NCBI GenBank assembly: GCA_002189035.1
Contig: NEEC01000008.1
Coordinates: 2,852,001 to 2,916,000 of the forward strand
From: Utricularia gibba
Taxonomy: Eukaryota > Streptophyta > Magnoliopsida > Lamiales > Lentibulariaceae
Length of the DNA: 64,000 nucleotides
Direction: 5' to 3'
A program made the translations under genes and the position numbers. Below are positions 22,631 through 35,369 of the stretch, piece by piece. The notes beneath the pieces were generated by a model. The model was not told the DNA's origin. It saw only the letters and a program-made list of their open reading frames with translations, and made no database searches. Positions within the stretch are counted from its first letter, which is position 1, and every line of letters starts with the position of its first letter.

Positions 22631-22844
22631 TCCTTTACGGGTGTGTTTTCCTGATTGAAACCAATATCTGGATTGAAAGAGAACCTCTTTTTTGGAGGTG
22701 GTCTGTTTTTCATTTTTAAGGATCTTACAAGTTTTTTCAAAACAGCCGTATCAAATTGTAGGACACAATGTGGTACTGCAAATTTGGAATTAGTGTATGT
22801 CCCCATGCCTCCAAATTTCACAGTAGGACATTAGAAGTGCTCAT

Positions 22845-25800
22845 TCATGGCCCCGGCTTGCGCTTTATGTTCAAGAAGTGCTCTACCTGAAAACCAAGGG
22901 GAAGCCAATACGAAAATGTAGAAGGCAGATGCTGTGTGGGGAAACGAGTATGCATTTTACAAGTCTAATGCTCACCTTTTTGTCACCCAGCATGGGGGTC
23001 AATCCTCCAGAAAAGTCGTCAGGTGCAAAGCTACCAGGATCGTTACTTTGCCTGGAATAATCAAATTCTTAACACCTTATTCCCAGTATGATTGCAAGCA
23101 AGAAAGATGAACAATTGAAACAGGATCATACCCGGGTTTAGCATGACCGCTGAGAACAAGATACGGTGTCTGCAATTTAGCTTGAGCTTCCCTCATCCTC
23201 TCTACCGAAAGAGATGGTGTATCAGCATTCTTCATTCTTTTCACCTTTAATTCCTCTTGATACTGCCGCATTCGCTTTTCTAGCTTCATTTTCCCAGGAC
23301 CCTTTCCATGGAACTTATGGGAGAGCTGCCTAAAAGACTCCTTTGGTGTCATCTGTTGAACACAGGTGAAGAAAGTCAGGATGAAAGCAGGTTGGTGTGT
23401 TGCTGTTCGGCACACACTTGGGCATATCTAAACAGGCAGCAGACCAGGTTTTATAGACAGGCGAATTACGAAGGGAGAGACATCCAACGAATCATCAAAA
23501 GAAGTTGACTTACTGTTCGGCCGTACTCATCTGTCCTCTCAATGCGTATTTCCCTAGCTTCATCACTGCCATGAATTTCACTGAGTTTACTTCTCTTTTT
23601 GTCCATGTTTCTACCACCCCATTCAACATTTTCCTTGAGTGTCCCTCTATCTTTCAGCAATTTAAGAGCACCTGCCAGACCCTTCCCAACTGATGCTTCA
23701 TGAATGGTACTATCAGGGATCACCTCTTCTTTGCTTTCAGCAGGAGCCTCCTGGGCGGTTTCTGTTACCTTTTCCCACTTGCTACTCTCATCCTCCACCT
23801 CCATCGCATCACCATCACTAGCTATGATGGGTTTCTCGTCCTCTTCCATGAAAACATCTTCACCCTTGGGCTTATTCTCTTCTGTTGGAGTAAGAAAATC
23901 CACAGTAAGCCTACCAAAATTGGCAAAAATATGAATAGAAACATGAAGACATTCAATTTTTATTAGAAAATGCTGGATGGAACAGCTATAAATGAATTGA
24001 ATCATGATAAAAAAAAAAAAAATGAAGATCCCTATTAAGGTGATGGATAGAAGGAGTGATTCGGTTGGAAAATATGTGATTTGGAAGGCTACAAAACCTT
24101 CATCAAGCTGGAGGCCCCAGACAAACTCTTCCATCTCTGTGAAGACAACCTTGTTTTCCTGTTGATCCCCCCACCCATACTCAAATTATTGGCTTCTAAA
24201 TTGCTGGAAGAGGTAGCTGAAAGTATATTTATCAACAGCGGAGGTTTTTCATTCTCTGGTTTCTTTTCAAGGGCTATTTTTCTAGCCCTTTGCAATGATT
24301 TCTGAAGGTCATCATCATCATCAGCAAATGCAAGATCATCGTCTTCTTTTCCTTGAGTGTGAGTCCCTTGCATCAGTCGAAGTGCTTTAGATGCTTCATC
24401 TGCTTTAGCATATGCTAACTGGTAAGCTTTATTTTTCATCTCAGCGTGAATCATTTCTTCTTTTTCTCTAAGGTTTTGCCTTCTTCCATCGTCCCGTGAA
24501 CCAAGATCATTAGAGCCTAATCCAGAAATTATTGCCTCTGCTTCAAGTGCATCAAGGTCCAACTTCTCCTTCTTCCTCATAGCTTTCTTTTTTTTTGGCT
24601 TTTTGAACTTTGCAACCATTTCTTCTTCAGTATAATAATCTGATGACACCTTGGTAGAAAAGTTGAGGTCTTCACCCTTGAATCTAGTGGACGCTCCATG
24701 GAGTCTTTTCCTAAGCTGTTAACATATTCTCAAAAATCATAAAAATGCTGTGGCATTACTAAAAAACGAATTTTAGACACCATGTGAGATAATTCAAAAA
24801 CACAAGAGAAATCAAGTTACCTCTTCCAGTTTCCTGTCAGCTTCAGCAGTGAAACGACCACTTGAATCGAGGGTCATCCACTGTCAGGAGGAAAGAAGCA
24901 ATGAATAGGGATATAATGAAGGTGAGTTCACGGAAGAAGACATCCAAGATTTGTGTAACATAAACCTCATCAACAACTGGGTCATCATACTGCGGTAATA
25001 TTCTCTTCTCGTTAGCAGCTTCATCATTGAACCTGTAAATAGGTGATAGGAAACAAATTTGATCGCATTTTACCCACAGAAGATAATCAACACCTATGGC
25101 AGGAAAATTGTACTTGTCATCATAAAGACTTGTTTTCTTTTTTGCAGCCTTGTAAGCTTCCTCCCTTCGCTTCTGCTCTCCAATTTCCACATTTTCCAGC
25201 ACATCTGTCTCTGGTATATACAATTTTAACGTCACCTTAGGATATCTGATTCCATAAAATACCAAATGGATGAAAAATCAGAAGAAAAGCTGGAAATGGA
25301 GAAAAAAAATACCACTAAATAGGTACCTTGATTGATATCTCCATCAGCCAGTATGCTCTGATCTTTGAGCGTAAGGACAATCGCCCCACCTTCGGCTACT
25401 CTCTCTAAACCATGCTGCAGAACTCTGACCCCGCCAAGATCTTATTTATGATCCATAAAAAACAAGCTTGATAAATGGAACTGTGCAAATCACATCCATA
25501 GGCTACAACAAATAACAATAACTTCCCATAGGAGTCCTAATGGACTTGCATGTATCAGGTTCAACAGATCATGAAATAAATGCATGTTAGAGGCCTTCTT
25601 AATGGATCAGAATCACAAAAAATTAATTTTCCATCTTCACATGAATACAGAAAATGGTTCATTAAACAATGTAAATGCTCAAAGAAAATATAAAAGAAAG
25701 TGGCATACCTGTTTGTGGTGCCTCCTCGTCACTTTCCTCATCATTGATGTTGTCCTGTAAGGAGAAAAAAGAATCCTTCCTCATCAGCAAACACACACAC

Positions 25801-27319
25801 ACAAGAGCCCGAATTTTTTAGGTGGAAAAATTTAAAAGAATCACCTGTTCTTCAAAAGTTTTCGAAAGTCTCAAGGCCTTTTCCTTCTCAGCTTTCATTT
25901 TGTCCTCAAGTTTCCGGCTTTTACTTACCCAGGATAGAACCTCAGAAGCACCTTCTGATGACTTCGCCAATCTTTCCTCTTTCATTCTGGTATCAAGTAT
26001 AACAAAAATTCACATGCATATACATCGAAGGTGATATCCCTTTCAGCACACAGGAAATGTTTCCCAGTATGCAGAAGCTAAGATAAAGACCTCAAACCAC
26101 ATGGATGAGGATCAATCAAGACTGTTTAATCCAGTGATAAAAAGGGGGTAGAAATCATTCTCACACGTACTAAAAAACTCAGAGAAAAATAAAGCCATTG
26201 TAAACATTACAGTTGAATGCAAGAATGTAACCTACGCACTGAAGTGACTTTGCATTCTATTTCCTTTTCTTTGACCTCATTTGATGACTCAATCAGACTT
26301 ATACCAGTGACCATGAAGATGTACCATGTGATTTGGAAGGTGCAAGAAACATGAAAGGAAACGGGATGACAAAAATGGGATTAAAAATTGAGGCATTTAT
26401 CTAACCTTTGAATGCGCTCCTCTATCTCAGATGTTGATGTTCGAGTGTTAGTGTCGGATTTCTCTTCTTTACTCACAATCCTTGTCTCAGGTTCAAAAGA
26501 AGAGTTATCACTTGGCTCTACAAGTGGCTGCTTATCTCGAGAAAAATCATCTTCCAGTTTAGACAAACCATATTTATCAATATCCTCGTTCCTTCCATTA
26601 CTTCCATCCCTTTGGGTGTGAGTGCTTCCATGCCTGTCATTCTCCCGGTTTACTGGTTGATCTACATGCATTTCATTCTCCTTATTCCTATCTCTAAATT
26701 TCTCTCTTTCTGCAGAATCTCTACCCCTATCTCTACCATATTCCCTTGCCCTGTCCTTCTCTTTGTGGATTTCTGGCTCCCTGTCTTTCTTTCTATCCCT
26801 CTCCTTCTCCCTATCTTTTTCCTTTCCTCTGATCTTCTCCCTTTCCTTATCTTTATCCCTTTTCAGATCACCATCCTTTCCATATTTTTTATCCCTCCTA
26901 TGTTCACTATCCCTCTCATTCTCGCGATCCTTGCGATCTTTATCCCTACTGGGTTCCCTGTGTTTCTCTCGACCAGAATCTTTTCCACGGTCTTTAGTTC
27001 TATGTTTATCCTTTTCTCGTTCATCTCTGTCATCCTTACGTTGATCCCTACTAGAATTTCCGTCTTTATCAGGGTCCTTCTTCTCCCTAGGAGCACCTGA
27101 AGATTTTGACCGTTCCTGATCCCTACTCCTGTACTCTTTCTCCTCCTTTTGCCCACTTTTGTTGGACTTATGATGCCTACCTGATTCCTGCAATTCACCA
27201 TGCTCAATTTCTTCAGAATCATCAAGGTGCCTTCCCCGCCTTTCACCAGAAGGCATGCCATCTTTTGAATCCATCTCAGAACTTCTACCATACCCAGAGC
27301 CAGCATAGTCCTCTCCCAT
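22845..27319 (-). CDS. DOT2: DOT2/MDF, plant SART1 orthologue (U4/U6.U5 tri-snRNP protein), 12 coding exons, apparent -1 frameshift
   Basis: Nuclear splicing factor of the tri-snRNP; in Arabidopsis DOT2/MDF loss disturbs meristems and veins. Coding exons: 26406-27319, 25845-25986, 25709-25754, 25327-25440, 25114-25210, 24966-25032, 24821-24880, 24098-24715, 23514-23881, 23132-23352, 22976-23051, 22845-22886. Exon 1 encodes ~300 residues very rich in Arg, Lys, Asp and Glu (RD/RE/KD repeats). Conserved blocks follow: DLGGVRVLQHGLERVAEGGA, KFKKPKKKKAMRKKEKLDLD, MEEFVWGLQLDE, MTPKESFRQLSHKFHGKGPG, KTPYLVLSG-type (here QTPYLVLSG) and GGLTPMLGDKKVEHFLNIKR. Exon 24098-24715 changes frame at the six-C run 24167-24172: one more base restores ENKVVFTEMEEF and a total of 921 aa. 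A 5' UTR intron likely spans about 27394-27825. A degraded copy of its 5' region lies upstream of galacturonokinase. Confidence 0.93.
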
Positions 27320-28362
27320 GTTGAAACGCAAAAACTCCCCGCAGAGTCTAGTATCAAAAAACGGGACTGAATAAAGCAGGCTCACAGCAGCACCTGCATA
27401 CAATAAAAATGAAATAAGAATAAATGCCTTCAGAATCTACCCGTTCCCAGTATCTTAACCATATATACCATCTATCGGAAGCAATATAAAGAAGTAGAGA
27501 ACAGGGAATACTGCAGAAAAATATATGGGGATCGACGAAGAGATCCCGCCGAGTGCAACATGAAAAATGTTTGAAGCCACCAGATAATCAAGTTAAAAGA
27601 AAACCTTTGAACTTCATAGACTCGAAGCTGGCAGTAGTTAATCCTCATTCTCAAATGAACGTGATAAACCCAGAAAGAAGAACATTTTAGCATCGTTTAC
27701 CAATCCCGCAACACATCACCAGACAACAACCTTTTGACATAGGGTTCAAGCGTAAATGAATTTCACAACAAATAGTTCGAAATAGATAAAAACGCTAGAA
27801 ATACAAAATCTTTCTCAGCACCCACCTTCAAAGCAACGCGAAATCAGCCAAGAGAAGCAGCGAATTGGAAGAGAACGAAGCTCAGCAGCGTCATAACAGA
27901 GAACCCCAACCAATCTTTAAAAGAAATCGATTCCTTGGGCGGCCACCTGAGACAGACATGGGCTATTGGGCTTCCACTTATTGGGCCTCATTTTAAAATA
28001 GAATTTGACCCAACTTTCAATTAAATACAATTACCAACTCTTCAAGTGCTTGATCTTAATTTGTTCAATATTAAATAACATTGAGATTAATTTACACAAA
28101 ATAAATAATTATTATATTTATATAAAATATTATTAAAATGTGCATAATAGAAAATTATAGGAATTTTTTTTTGAAATAATAAGATTTATATTATACTTTA
28201 TCATAATAGAATTAAGTAAGCCATCCAATAAATATATTTGTGTTTCAATATGAATGTAGATTTAAATAAAAAAAAATGATGGAAAAATAGAGAAACCATT
28301 CAAGAATGAGAGGCTGATCACCCCCTGGACAAAGATGAACAAGTTTGAAGTTGGTGCTTATC
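27320..28362. promoter_or_regulatory. DOT2 5' UTR, leader intron and promoter; 3' flank of galacturonokinase
   Basis: A leader exon (about 27320-27393), a leader intron with acceptor TATGCAG|GTGC and donor AAG|GTGGGT near 27826, and a first exon up to about 27900 are visible. The promoter contains repeated GGGCTATTGGGCTT and TTGGGCCT motifs around 27960-27990, similar to the site II/GGGCC elements of plant housekeeping genes. From 28020 to 28362 the sequence is AT-rich and ends at the galacturonokinase stop codon. Confidence 0.55.
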
Positions 28363-31300
28363 TCAGATGACACGAGCACAATCACCAGGATCACACATCA
28401 AGACCATTTTTCCCTTCACCTGTGCAGCCAATGTGGGTTGAATCCGCTCGTACTCTTCTGTGACGAACGCCGCTGCGTTATCGGCATGCTCGGCGTCGAC
28501 TAATGCTATGCAGCAACCCCGGAATCCGGCGCCGCTGAAACGAGCTCCAAGAACTCCCGGAGCTTTGAGTAGAATCTCGTACAGCTGAATCAGTGGTTCA
28601 CAACCTGTGTATCACATGGCATGAATCTTATGTTGTCTCACATCAGATGGAAAGATGACTATGTTACGCATGCAGGATTTTAAAGGGTAGCCTTCTGACT
28701 ATGGCCTTTCTGGTTTTACCAAGAGTTTTACATTGATCAAGATAAGAATCCAACACTCTCATGTGAATTGGCACTAACATTTATAATGTGAATATAGTTT
28801 GGGAAAAACGTACCACTTTCGTAGTTGTGAATGGAACTCAAACCGGATGCAGTTATCAGTTGCCCAAATTCATCAAGTTTGCCAGAACCCCATGCTTGAA
28901 GTCCTTTGAGAACTCTCTTGTTTTCTGAAAAGTAATGCTCTGCTCTTCTAGCCAGATTTGGTCTCAAGATCCGCTGCAAAAGAATACAATATTAGTGAGA
29001 TTTCAAAAGAAAAGAAATGGTTCAAGAATCAAACTTGTCATGACTCACCTTATACTCCTCATAAACCTCTGGCTCAACTGCATTCATTTGACAGAAATGT
29101 GAAATTCATAAAAGACTAGAAAGTAAAGGAATAATATTTTGATAGTTTTCAAATAGCCTTTTAGCAAAATCAAGAGTCTCAAGAAGGATAAGCGTCACAC
29201 CGGGAGTCAAAAAATGAGTCAGGAATATATAATATCGACAAAAAAAGGTTTATCATTACTTTTCGGATGCTAAAATAGACAAACTATGTGATCTTTTGGT
29301 AGGATTGTTTTTTTTTTTTTTTTTTTTGTCTTCAGGTTTAACAAGATCTTAGGCTATATAGTTACCATTGGATAGGAGAGGTTCCAACCCAGGATTACCA
29401 GAAGCCCTGCCAGGAGTGCGTTCTTTAGGATGAAAGAATTAGACATAAAAAAATGATAAGACTCTCAAGAATTTTACCGAAGCAGTGACTTGGCTCCCTC
29501 CTGACATTCTTCGACTCGACTATTATAGCCTGGATTTTTTATCAGAGCTTGCTTCAAGCCAGAAAATGCTAGCAAGATCTTGAACTTCTTTGTTGTTACA
29601 TCATCTGGAGGGCGAATAAGGCTGAACTCTTTCGTCTGTAATGAAGCAATTTCCTCTCAAAAAAGATAACAAAAGTAAACCCCTCACAGCAAAACTCAAG
29701 AATCACCTTGCAGTTCATGCAAGTTAAGCAACCATAGCTTGAAAGAAGTATAGCAGATTGATCGAGGATTCCGTTTTTTAATCCGAGATACTCATTTTCA
29801 ATTAACCTTCATGTGAAATAAGAAAGAGCACTGAGAATTTGAATGGTAAGAAAAGTAGATGAAACACTTGATGAGCCCAAGATCTGTAAAAACTAAGGGG
29901 AACTGCTCCAAGTTTATTCGAATTAGAATGCCATGTATCAAGTGAGTCTTACCTATCATACTCGATATTTTCTAAAGGAGATACTATGAGTTTGTTTGCA
30001 CTTTCAAAAGCAAGCAGGTAAGCCACCCCCACCTATCATAAAGAGGGAAACGAGAAGCCAAAAATGATATTACTATAAATGAACAAGAAAGTTGTGTAGG
30101 GAAATTAGTTTCCAATTCTAAATTCAAAAGAAAAACATCAAACCAATATGAAAAAAAAAAAAGAGAAAGATACTTACAGCAGCTGAGGAACTGAGACCCG
30201 AACTATCAAGCCCCTCCACACCACATATATATCCAATTATCCCCTGCCAACAGTAAAATATTACACTAAGTGTGATTACTACATGGTTTTCTCATATGCT
30301 TTTTAGTATATTTTCCAAACTCTAGAAAGACCCCAATTCTTTACTAATTTCTTATCATTTTATTAATTTAAAAATGCGTGTAAGTTTACCTTTTAAATCC
30401 ACAAAAAAGCACTAACACTTCCCAAAACTAATAAAGAGTTTTTTCTTCTATTTTATCAAACATGCATCATCTGTTCACATCTAAATTTTCAAAACCATTA
30501 ACGATCATTGTCTCAAAAATTGCTAAAAAATGCTATTATATAACATATACATTGCATATGCATCAGCAGACCTTTTTTAAAGGGTTGCCTCTGCTTTTTA
30601 ATGCATAAACTGCTCCCCGAGCGTAATTACCCCAACCATTATTTAGTTCGACATCCTTCTCAAGTGTTTGATCCTCATCTACTCTGTTATGCAAACAAAC
30701 ATGCTATAGACCACAAATTATGATAACAGCAACAAAAGGAATGTAACCATCACCTAAATTTAACTTCTCCCTTGAACTGTCCTGATTGTATAATGACCTG
30801 CGAAGATAGAAAAAGGAAACTTTAAGTCATTTCTACATCAACTAACATATAAGGTTTGTCCTGTATACAATTACTGAACATGCACAAAGGTTTAACAAGA
30901 GGCAAGCAAATTCGAGTTACTGATCAGTAAAATAGTACCTCGGAATCCTTAGAAGGAACAAAACCAAGAAGTACTCCCTTGTTGATTGTCATGGCTGAAA
31001 CAATTCCACCCTATGGAATGTCTTACAACTCAGAATACCTCACAAATCTAGCAAAAAATGCAATGTTCTTTTCCTTATCATAAAAACTAATCAAGATTCA
31101 AATTGCAACCTTAACAAATAATACACTCTACCCGTTTACTTGATTGATCACTTCTCCACATCAATGCATAAACATCTACTAAGCACCATGCAAAGAATAC
31201 AAACCTGATGGTCAATGTGAGCACCGAGAGGACAAATCCTATAGGGGGCAGCAGCAACACGAACCTCACTACAATCTCTACCAGACATTTCAGACACCTT

Positions 31301-31446
31301 TGTTTTGATCACTTGTAACTGCAAAAACATGATTTTTCCAAAGTGAAAGCGGCCGATCCAACCTCATTTTAAGGAAATCAGAACATAAAACAAATAGCAG
31401 CGTAATATGAACCAATCTATACCTCTAACTGAGTCGGCCAAGCCAT
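28363..31446 (-). CDS. GALAK: Galacturonokinase (GHMP kinase), 13 coding exons
   Basis: Phosphorylates D-galacturonic acid at C1, salvaging pectin-derived galacturonate towards UDP-galacturonate in the cytosol. Coding exons: 31423-31446, 31205-31318, 30939-31010, 30754-30797, 30572-30683, 30178-30243, 29953-30032, 29707-29806, 29478-29635, 29366-29406, 29049-29077, 28814-28973, 28363-28604; all GT-AG and in phase, total 1,242 nt (413 aa; Arabidopsis GALAK is of similar length). Motifs: N-terminal galactokinase-like RICPLGAHIDHQGG, ATP-binding GLDSSGLSSSAAVGVAYL, NGILDQSAILLS, and C-terminal GARFSGAGFRGCC. The start codon exon encodes only eight residues (MAWPTQLE), as in orthologues. No frame errors were found. 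The sequence upstream is a degraded copy of the DOT2 promoter and leader, so its present promoter may derive from DOT2. Confidence 0.95.
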
Positions 31447-31619
31447 TGAGCCGGTTGAAACAAAAGCCTAGCCAATGAATCGCATATTTATATAGATTCT
31501 ATTGGTAATCAGGTGGGGTTTTGTGTGTGTCTTCATCAAATGTAGTCAACAAAAAAAGTGAACATGAATCAACACCAAACTTGTGGCTCAGGTGTCATTG
31601 TCATTGGACCCTTTCAAAG

Positions 31620-32140
31620 CGGTTGTTGAGTTCAAAAGTGATACTTCCTCTTTCATTCTGATATCAAGCATAACAAAAATTCACATGCATATACATCTAA
31701 GCCGATAAAGACCTCAGACAACTTGGATCAAGATCAACGAAGAATGTTTAATCCAGTGACTAAAAATTTTGGAGAAAAAATAAGCCATTAAAAACATTAC
31801 AGTTGGATGCAAAAATGTAGCCCATTCACTGAAGTGACTTTGCATTCTATTTCCTTTTCTTTGATCTCATTCTATGAAACAGTGTGGCTTACTACCAGTG
31901 ACCACGAAGATGTACAATGTGATTTGGCAGGTGCAAGAAACATGAAACACAATAAAATTTCTCAACACCCACCTTCAAAGCAACGCGAAATCAGAGGCAA
32001 ATGCAAATAAAATCAGCGAATTGGAAGAAAAAGCGACGTAGCAGCGCCTTATCAAGAACCCCAACCACAAAATAGGCTATCGGGCAGTATTAACCTAAAC
32101 AGGCTATTGGGCTTCTACTTAATATAGAATTTGACCCAAC
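31620..32140 (-). pseudogene. Collapsed duplicate of the DOT2 5' region (promoter, leader donor, intron 1, start of exon 2)
   Basis: Two blocks match the DOT2 locus in the same orientation. Block 31635-31950 matches 25975-26355 (start of DOT2 exon 2 and the adjoining part of intron 1; shared GAAGTGACTTTGCATTCTAT). Block 31955-32140 matches about 27810-28020 (leader exon and promoter; shared CACCCACCTTCAAAGCAACG and GAATTTGACCCAACTTTCAA). The intervening ~1.45 kb with exon 1 is missing. The leader splice donor (AAG|GTGGGT) and the exon 2 acceptor (TATCAG|AATGAAAGAGG) survive. No DOT2 protein can be made. It lies immediately upstream of galacturonokinase on the same strand. Confidence 0.85.
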
Positions 32141-33890
32141 TTTCAATTACCATTAAATTCTGTGATTTTCTAAATTCTCAATTTTTAAATTAAATAATTG
32201 TTAATATATTTTAAATTTCAATTAAATCATAATCAAAACATACAATAATCATACTAACAATCAAGTTCCACCTAAAATTCATTATAATACATGGAATCGA
32301 ACCAAATCAGGAAACGATTTCGGATTACGATATTTCGAATCGACCCTTAAACTTATCATTTGAGATTTTGGGTCGGGATTAGAATTGAATGTCGGAATGG
32401 ATACCAAATTAGGGGAATCAGTTTAGAACAAGCTAAACTAATCACCATTATTTACGTTGTGGGCGAGATGTTGGATGGTGTCCGGTTGTGATTGGACACG
32501 GGAGGATCCTACGGTCTACAGCGCAATTCAAATGGCGCAGTGGTTTTCCCTGATTGGACGCGTTCTAACGGCTAGTAAAATACGACTACGTGGCGCCATT
32601 AATCCATTTCATTACAGCGAAATTTGACACGTAATTTGGTGTCTTAAACGCGGTCAACAGTAAATTGATTTTGGTAAGCGGAAACTTCCAAAACCAATTA
32701 TAATTTCATCAGGCAAAGGAGAAGTGTGCCTTTTGGACTATCCACTCACCCAACCGCGGTTAGGATAATTAATGCATTTATCTGAATATTGTATTTGCTG
32801 GTCAAATTAAATAAAAAAGTAAAAAAAAAACCCAGAATTTTAATGGATTTAAAATTGAATAGTTAAATTATATTTATTATCATTTTATGAGTACAATGCA
32901 AATTATGTCAATATGATGCTAGAAATTGTGATAATTCTAATTTTAATAGTATACATTTAAATTATCACAATTAAAAATCTATACATATTATGAAAGAATG
33001 CATATGGAATCATTACAATTGTGGTGAAGTAGATCATTTCGCTAAGATAGAAAATTTGATACGAGCTTTCATATTGTAATATTTAAGTACGTGAAAGTAA
33101 CACATATATCATATGAAATTTGTATATAACAACAACCATTAGATATTAGAGTTAGAGTTGGTGCGACAAGTCGAGAAAGTCGTTAAAATCATATAGGAAC
33201 GACCTTGGGGTTGAGTCCATCAATCGCATCGTTCCTTTTATCGACGATTGGTTCAATTTAATTGACATTGATCATGCCTCTAGCATTGCTATTTTGAAGA
33301 AATTAGAGTGATTAAAGTATGACCATACTTTGGATTGCATGGATTAGTATGGTATAACATCATAAAATTTTGATCTTATTGCGTTGATCTTCATGATATA
33401 AGGAATGGTTAACATAGATAGTGGGAGGTATTCTTATTTAATAATGAGATACATTTTTTTTAACTTATAATAAATTTATTAATTATTTTCACTGATCAAA
33501 GTTGGAGACTCGAAAATAATCAAATATTCACATCAACCATAAACCATGCGCACCAAAGACCAATAAATGTTGCTTTTAAGCCTTTTTGTCACTTGATGAC
33601 AAAATCAAAGTCTTTGGGTTTCAAGAAAATATGGCCACAAATTTGAAATTTAATTAGATTCAACACGGGATATAATTAGATTGTATATATAAATAAGTTT
33701 AATTTATTATAAATTGTACATAAAAAGGAAACATTTTTACTGACTAAATCTGAATTTGAGATTCTTACGGTAATCTGAAGTCAAGGAGGACAAGTCATTT
33801 ACTTATTTACCCCTAGGTGTTTCTTTCTTTTTTTAAGCCAATAGTCAAAGACACGCGGGCCATTGAAAAAAATTGTAGTCAGAGACACGG
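32141..33890. other. AT-rich spacer between galacturonokinase and SAUR promoters
   Basis: About 1.75 kb without recognisable genes. A GC-richer patch at 32460-32660 could contain promoter elements. The rest is AT-rich with no open frame of interest. Confidence 0.4.
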
Positions 33891-33899
33891 CGGCGATCC

Positions 33900-33912
33900 C
33901 GTTATAAATACA
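33900..33912 (+). promoter_or_regulatory. TATA box of the SAUR gene
   Basis: The sequence GTTATAAATACACC at about 33900 is a good plant TATA box. A start of transcription some 30 bases downstream leaves a leader of about 50 bases before ATG 33985, typical of SAUR genes, which are intronless with short leaders. Confidence 0.6.
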
Positions 33913-33984
33913 CCCGACACTCTCTTCACCTGATCAAGCCAGTTCATCTCTTCCTCCACTCTCCGGCGGTCCCCCAGCGCGAGA

Positions 33985-34424
33985 ATGATGATCAGCAAGA
34001 TCGTGCGCCTCCGTCAGGTGGTTCAGCGGTGGAAGACCCGGAGCCTGGCTGGCCGCACCGAGGAGGGGAGCTGCCGAGTCCGGTCGGGCTCGATGGCGAT
34101 CTACATCGGCCCGGACCGCATCCGCTTCGTGATTCCGACGAGGTTTCTCAACTACCCTGTGTTCGCGGAGTTGCTGGAGATGGCGGAGGAGGAGTACGGG
34201 TTCTCGGCGCCGGCGGGCTGGTGTTGCCGTGCGAACCGGATGTTTTCGAGGCGATCATGCGGCTCCTGGAGGCTGATGAGGAGAGGTTCAGTAAGCTGGA
34301 GCTGGAGGAGTTCACGAAGACGATAGAGGACGTGGCGGGACTGAGGAAATTGAAAAACTTGCTGTGTCGAGAGCATTCTTCTCTTGGCTTCAATCCGAGC
34401 CTCCTGCAAAAAACTAGGGTTTGA
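33985..34424 (+). CDS. SAUR family auxin-responsive protein, apparent -1 frameshift
   Basis: Small auxin-up RNA protein; family members promote cell expansion by inhibiting PP2C-D phosphatases and so activating plasma-membrane H+-ATPases. The gene is intronless. The conserved core reads GSMAIYIGPDRIRFVIPTRF, LNYPVFAELLEMAEEEYGF, then GLVLPCEPDVFEAIMRLLE in another frame. One extra base in the GCGCCGGCGGG stretch (34207-34217) joins both frames (…GFSAPGGLVLPCE…) and gives about 146 aa. As read, the protein changes frame and ends at 34326 with an unrelated Arg/Ser-rich tail. The start is ATG 33985; a second in-frame ATG follows directly. The shift is most simply a consensus error. Confidence 0.9.
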
Positions 34425-35369
34425 AAGGTTTGAGCAACGTGTGTCCAATTTACACAAGTAAAAGAGTATTTTGTAGAGTTTGGGTCCAAATTCCAATGCT
34501 GTAAAAGAGACTACAATCCCATTTCTGGGTATAAATATGTAATTGAATTTAATGTATTGCAAAAGTAAAAGTAACCATACAAAATTAATATTTTTTAAAA
34601 ATAACTCTTTATAAAAATTATTTGATCAAATACAAAAAAATCATATATTTTAAAACGATAATTTGCTCATCTTTCAAAACAAATGTAGCTTGTAAGAAAA
34701 TATTAGTTTCTATAGAAATATAAATAAAGCTACACAAGCTCAAAAAAAAAAAATACATTTATAAGTGTAGATTTCTTAATTTTTAAAAATAACTTAATAT
34801 ATAAATTGAAATTTAAAATATCAATTTCTGTGAAAATATCACCTGAAATTTTTCCCGGATGATGAATCGAAGAAGAAGAAGTCGGAGACGTTTGTCTCGG
34901 CGACAAAGCCTCTTCGAAAATCTTGTGAAATCTCTGGGTAAATTCAAGAACGGTTGCGATTAGGTACATATTTCTTTTTTCAGACTGGTAAATAGTGCAG
35001 TGTATATCGATTTGAAGGCTGAAATGTTTAGGGAAAAGTCAAATTGCGTTACTTGAAACTAGAAAATCTGCTGTTGGTCTCAGATGGCGCAAGGTTAGAC
35101 TTTTGTTTTGGAATTCAATGAGTTTATGTTACTGTACAGTGATCATGTTACTCTCATACCCATGTGGACAAGAAAGATTTTGATAAGACTTCCAAGTGTT
35201 CGGTAAAGTGCTTGTTGTCTTGGTTTCCTTGGATCATGCCTGCCAATTGCATTGTATATATACATTAGAGATACTAAGGGCCTGTTCTTGTACAAGATTA
35301 AGCCATCAAGTTGTCTATTTTCATGAAGATTTGTGATGGAAAATCTGCAGAAGGCCCGAACTCAGCTGA
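34425..35369. other. Spacer between SAUR and XTH stop codons
   Basis: AT-rich to about 34840. A short Arg/Ser-coding open frame on the minus strand (34730-34969) has no recognisable family. The sequence from 35000 onward probably holds the XTH 3' UTR. No gene called. Confidence 0.4.

Noticed and set aside
26612-27100. Long plus-strand open frames rich in Leu, Phe, Ser and Ile opposite DOT2 exon 1
   Set aside because: They are the antisense of the highly repetitive Arg/Asp/Lys/Glu-coding exon of DOT2; codon composition forces them open. No independent promoter or family similarity.
32300-33900. Possible gene between galacturonokinase and SAUR
   Set aside because: Both strands are AT-rich with only short frames and no conserved motif.
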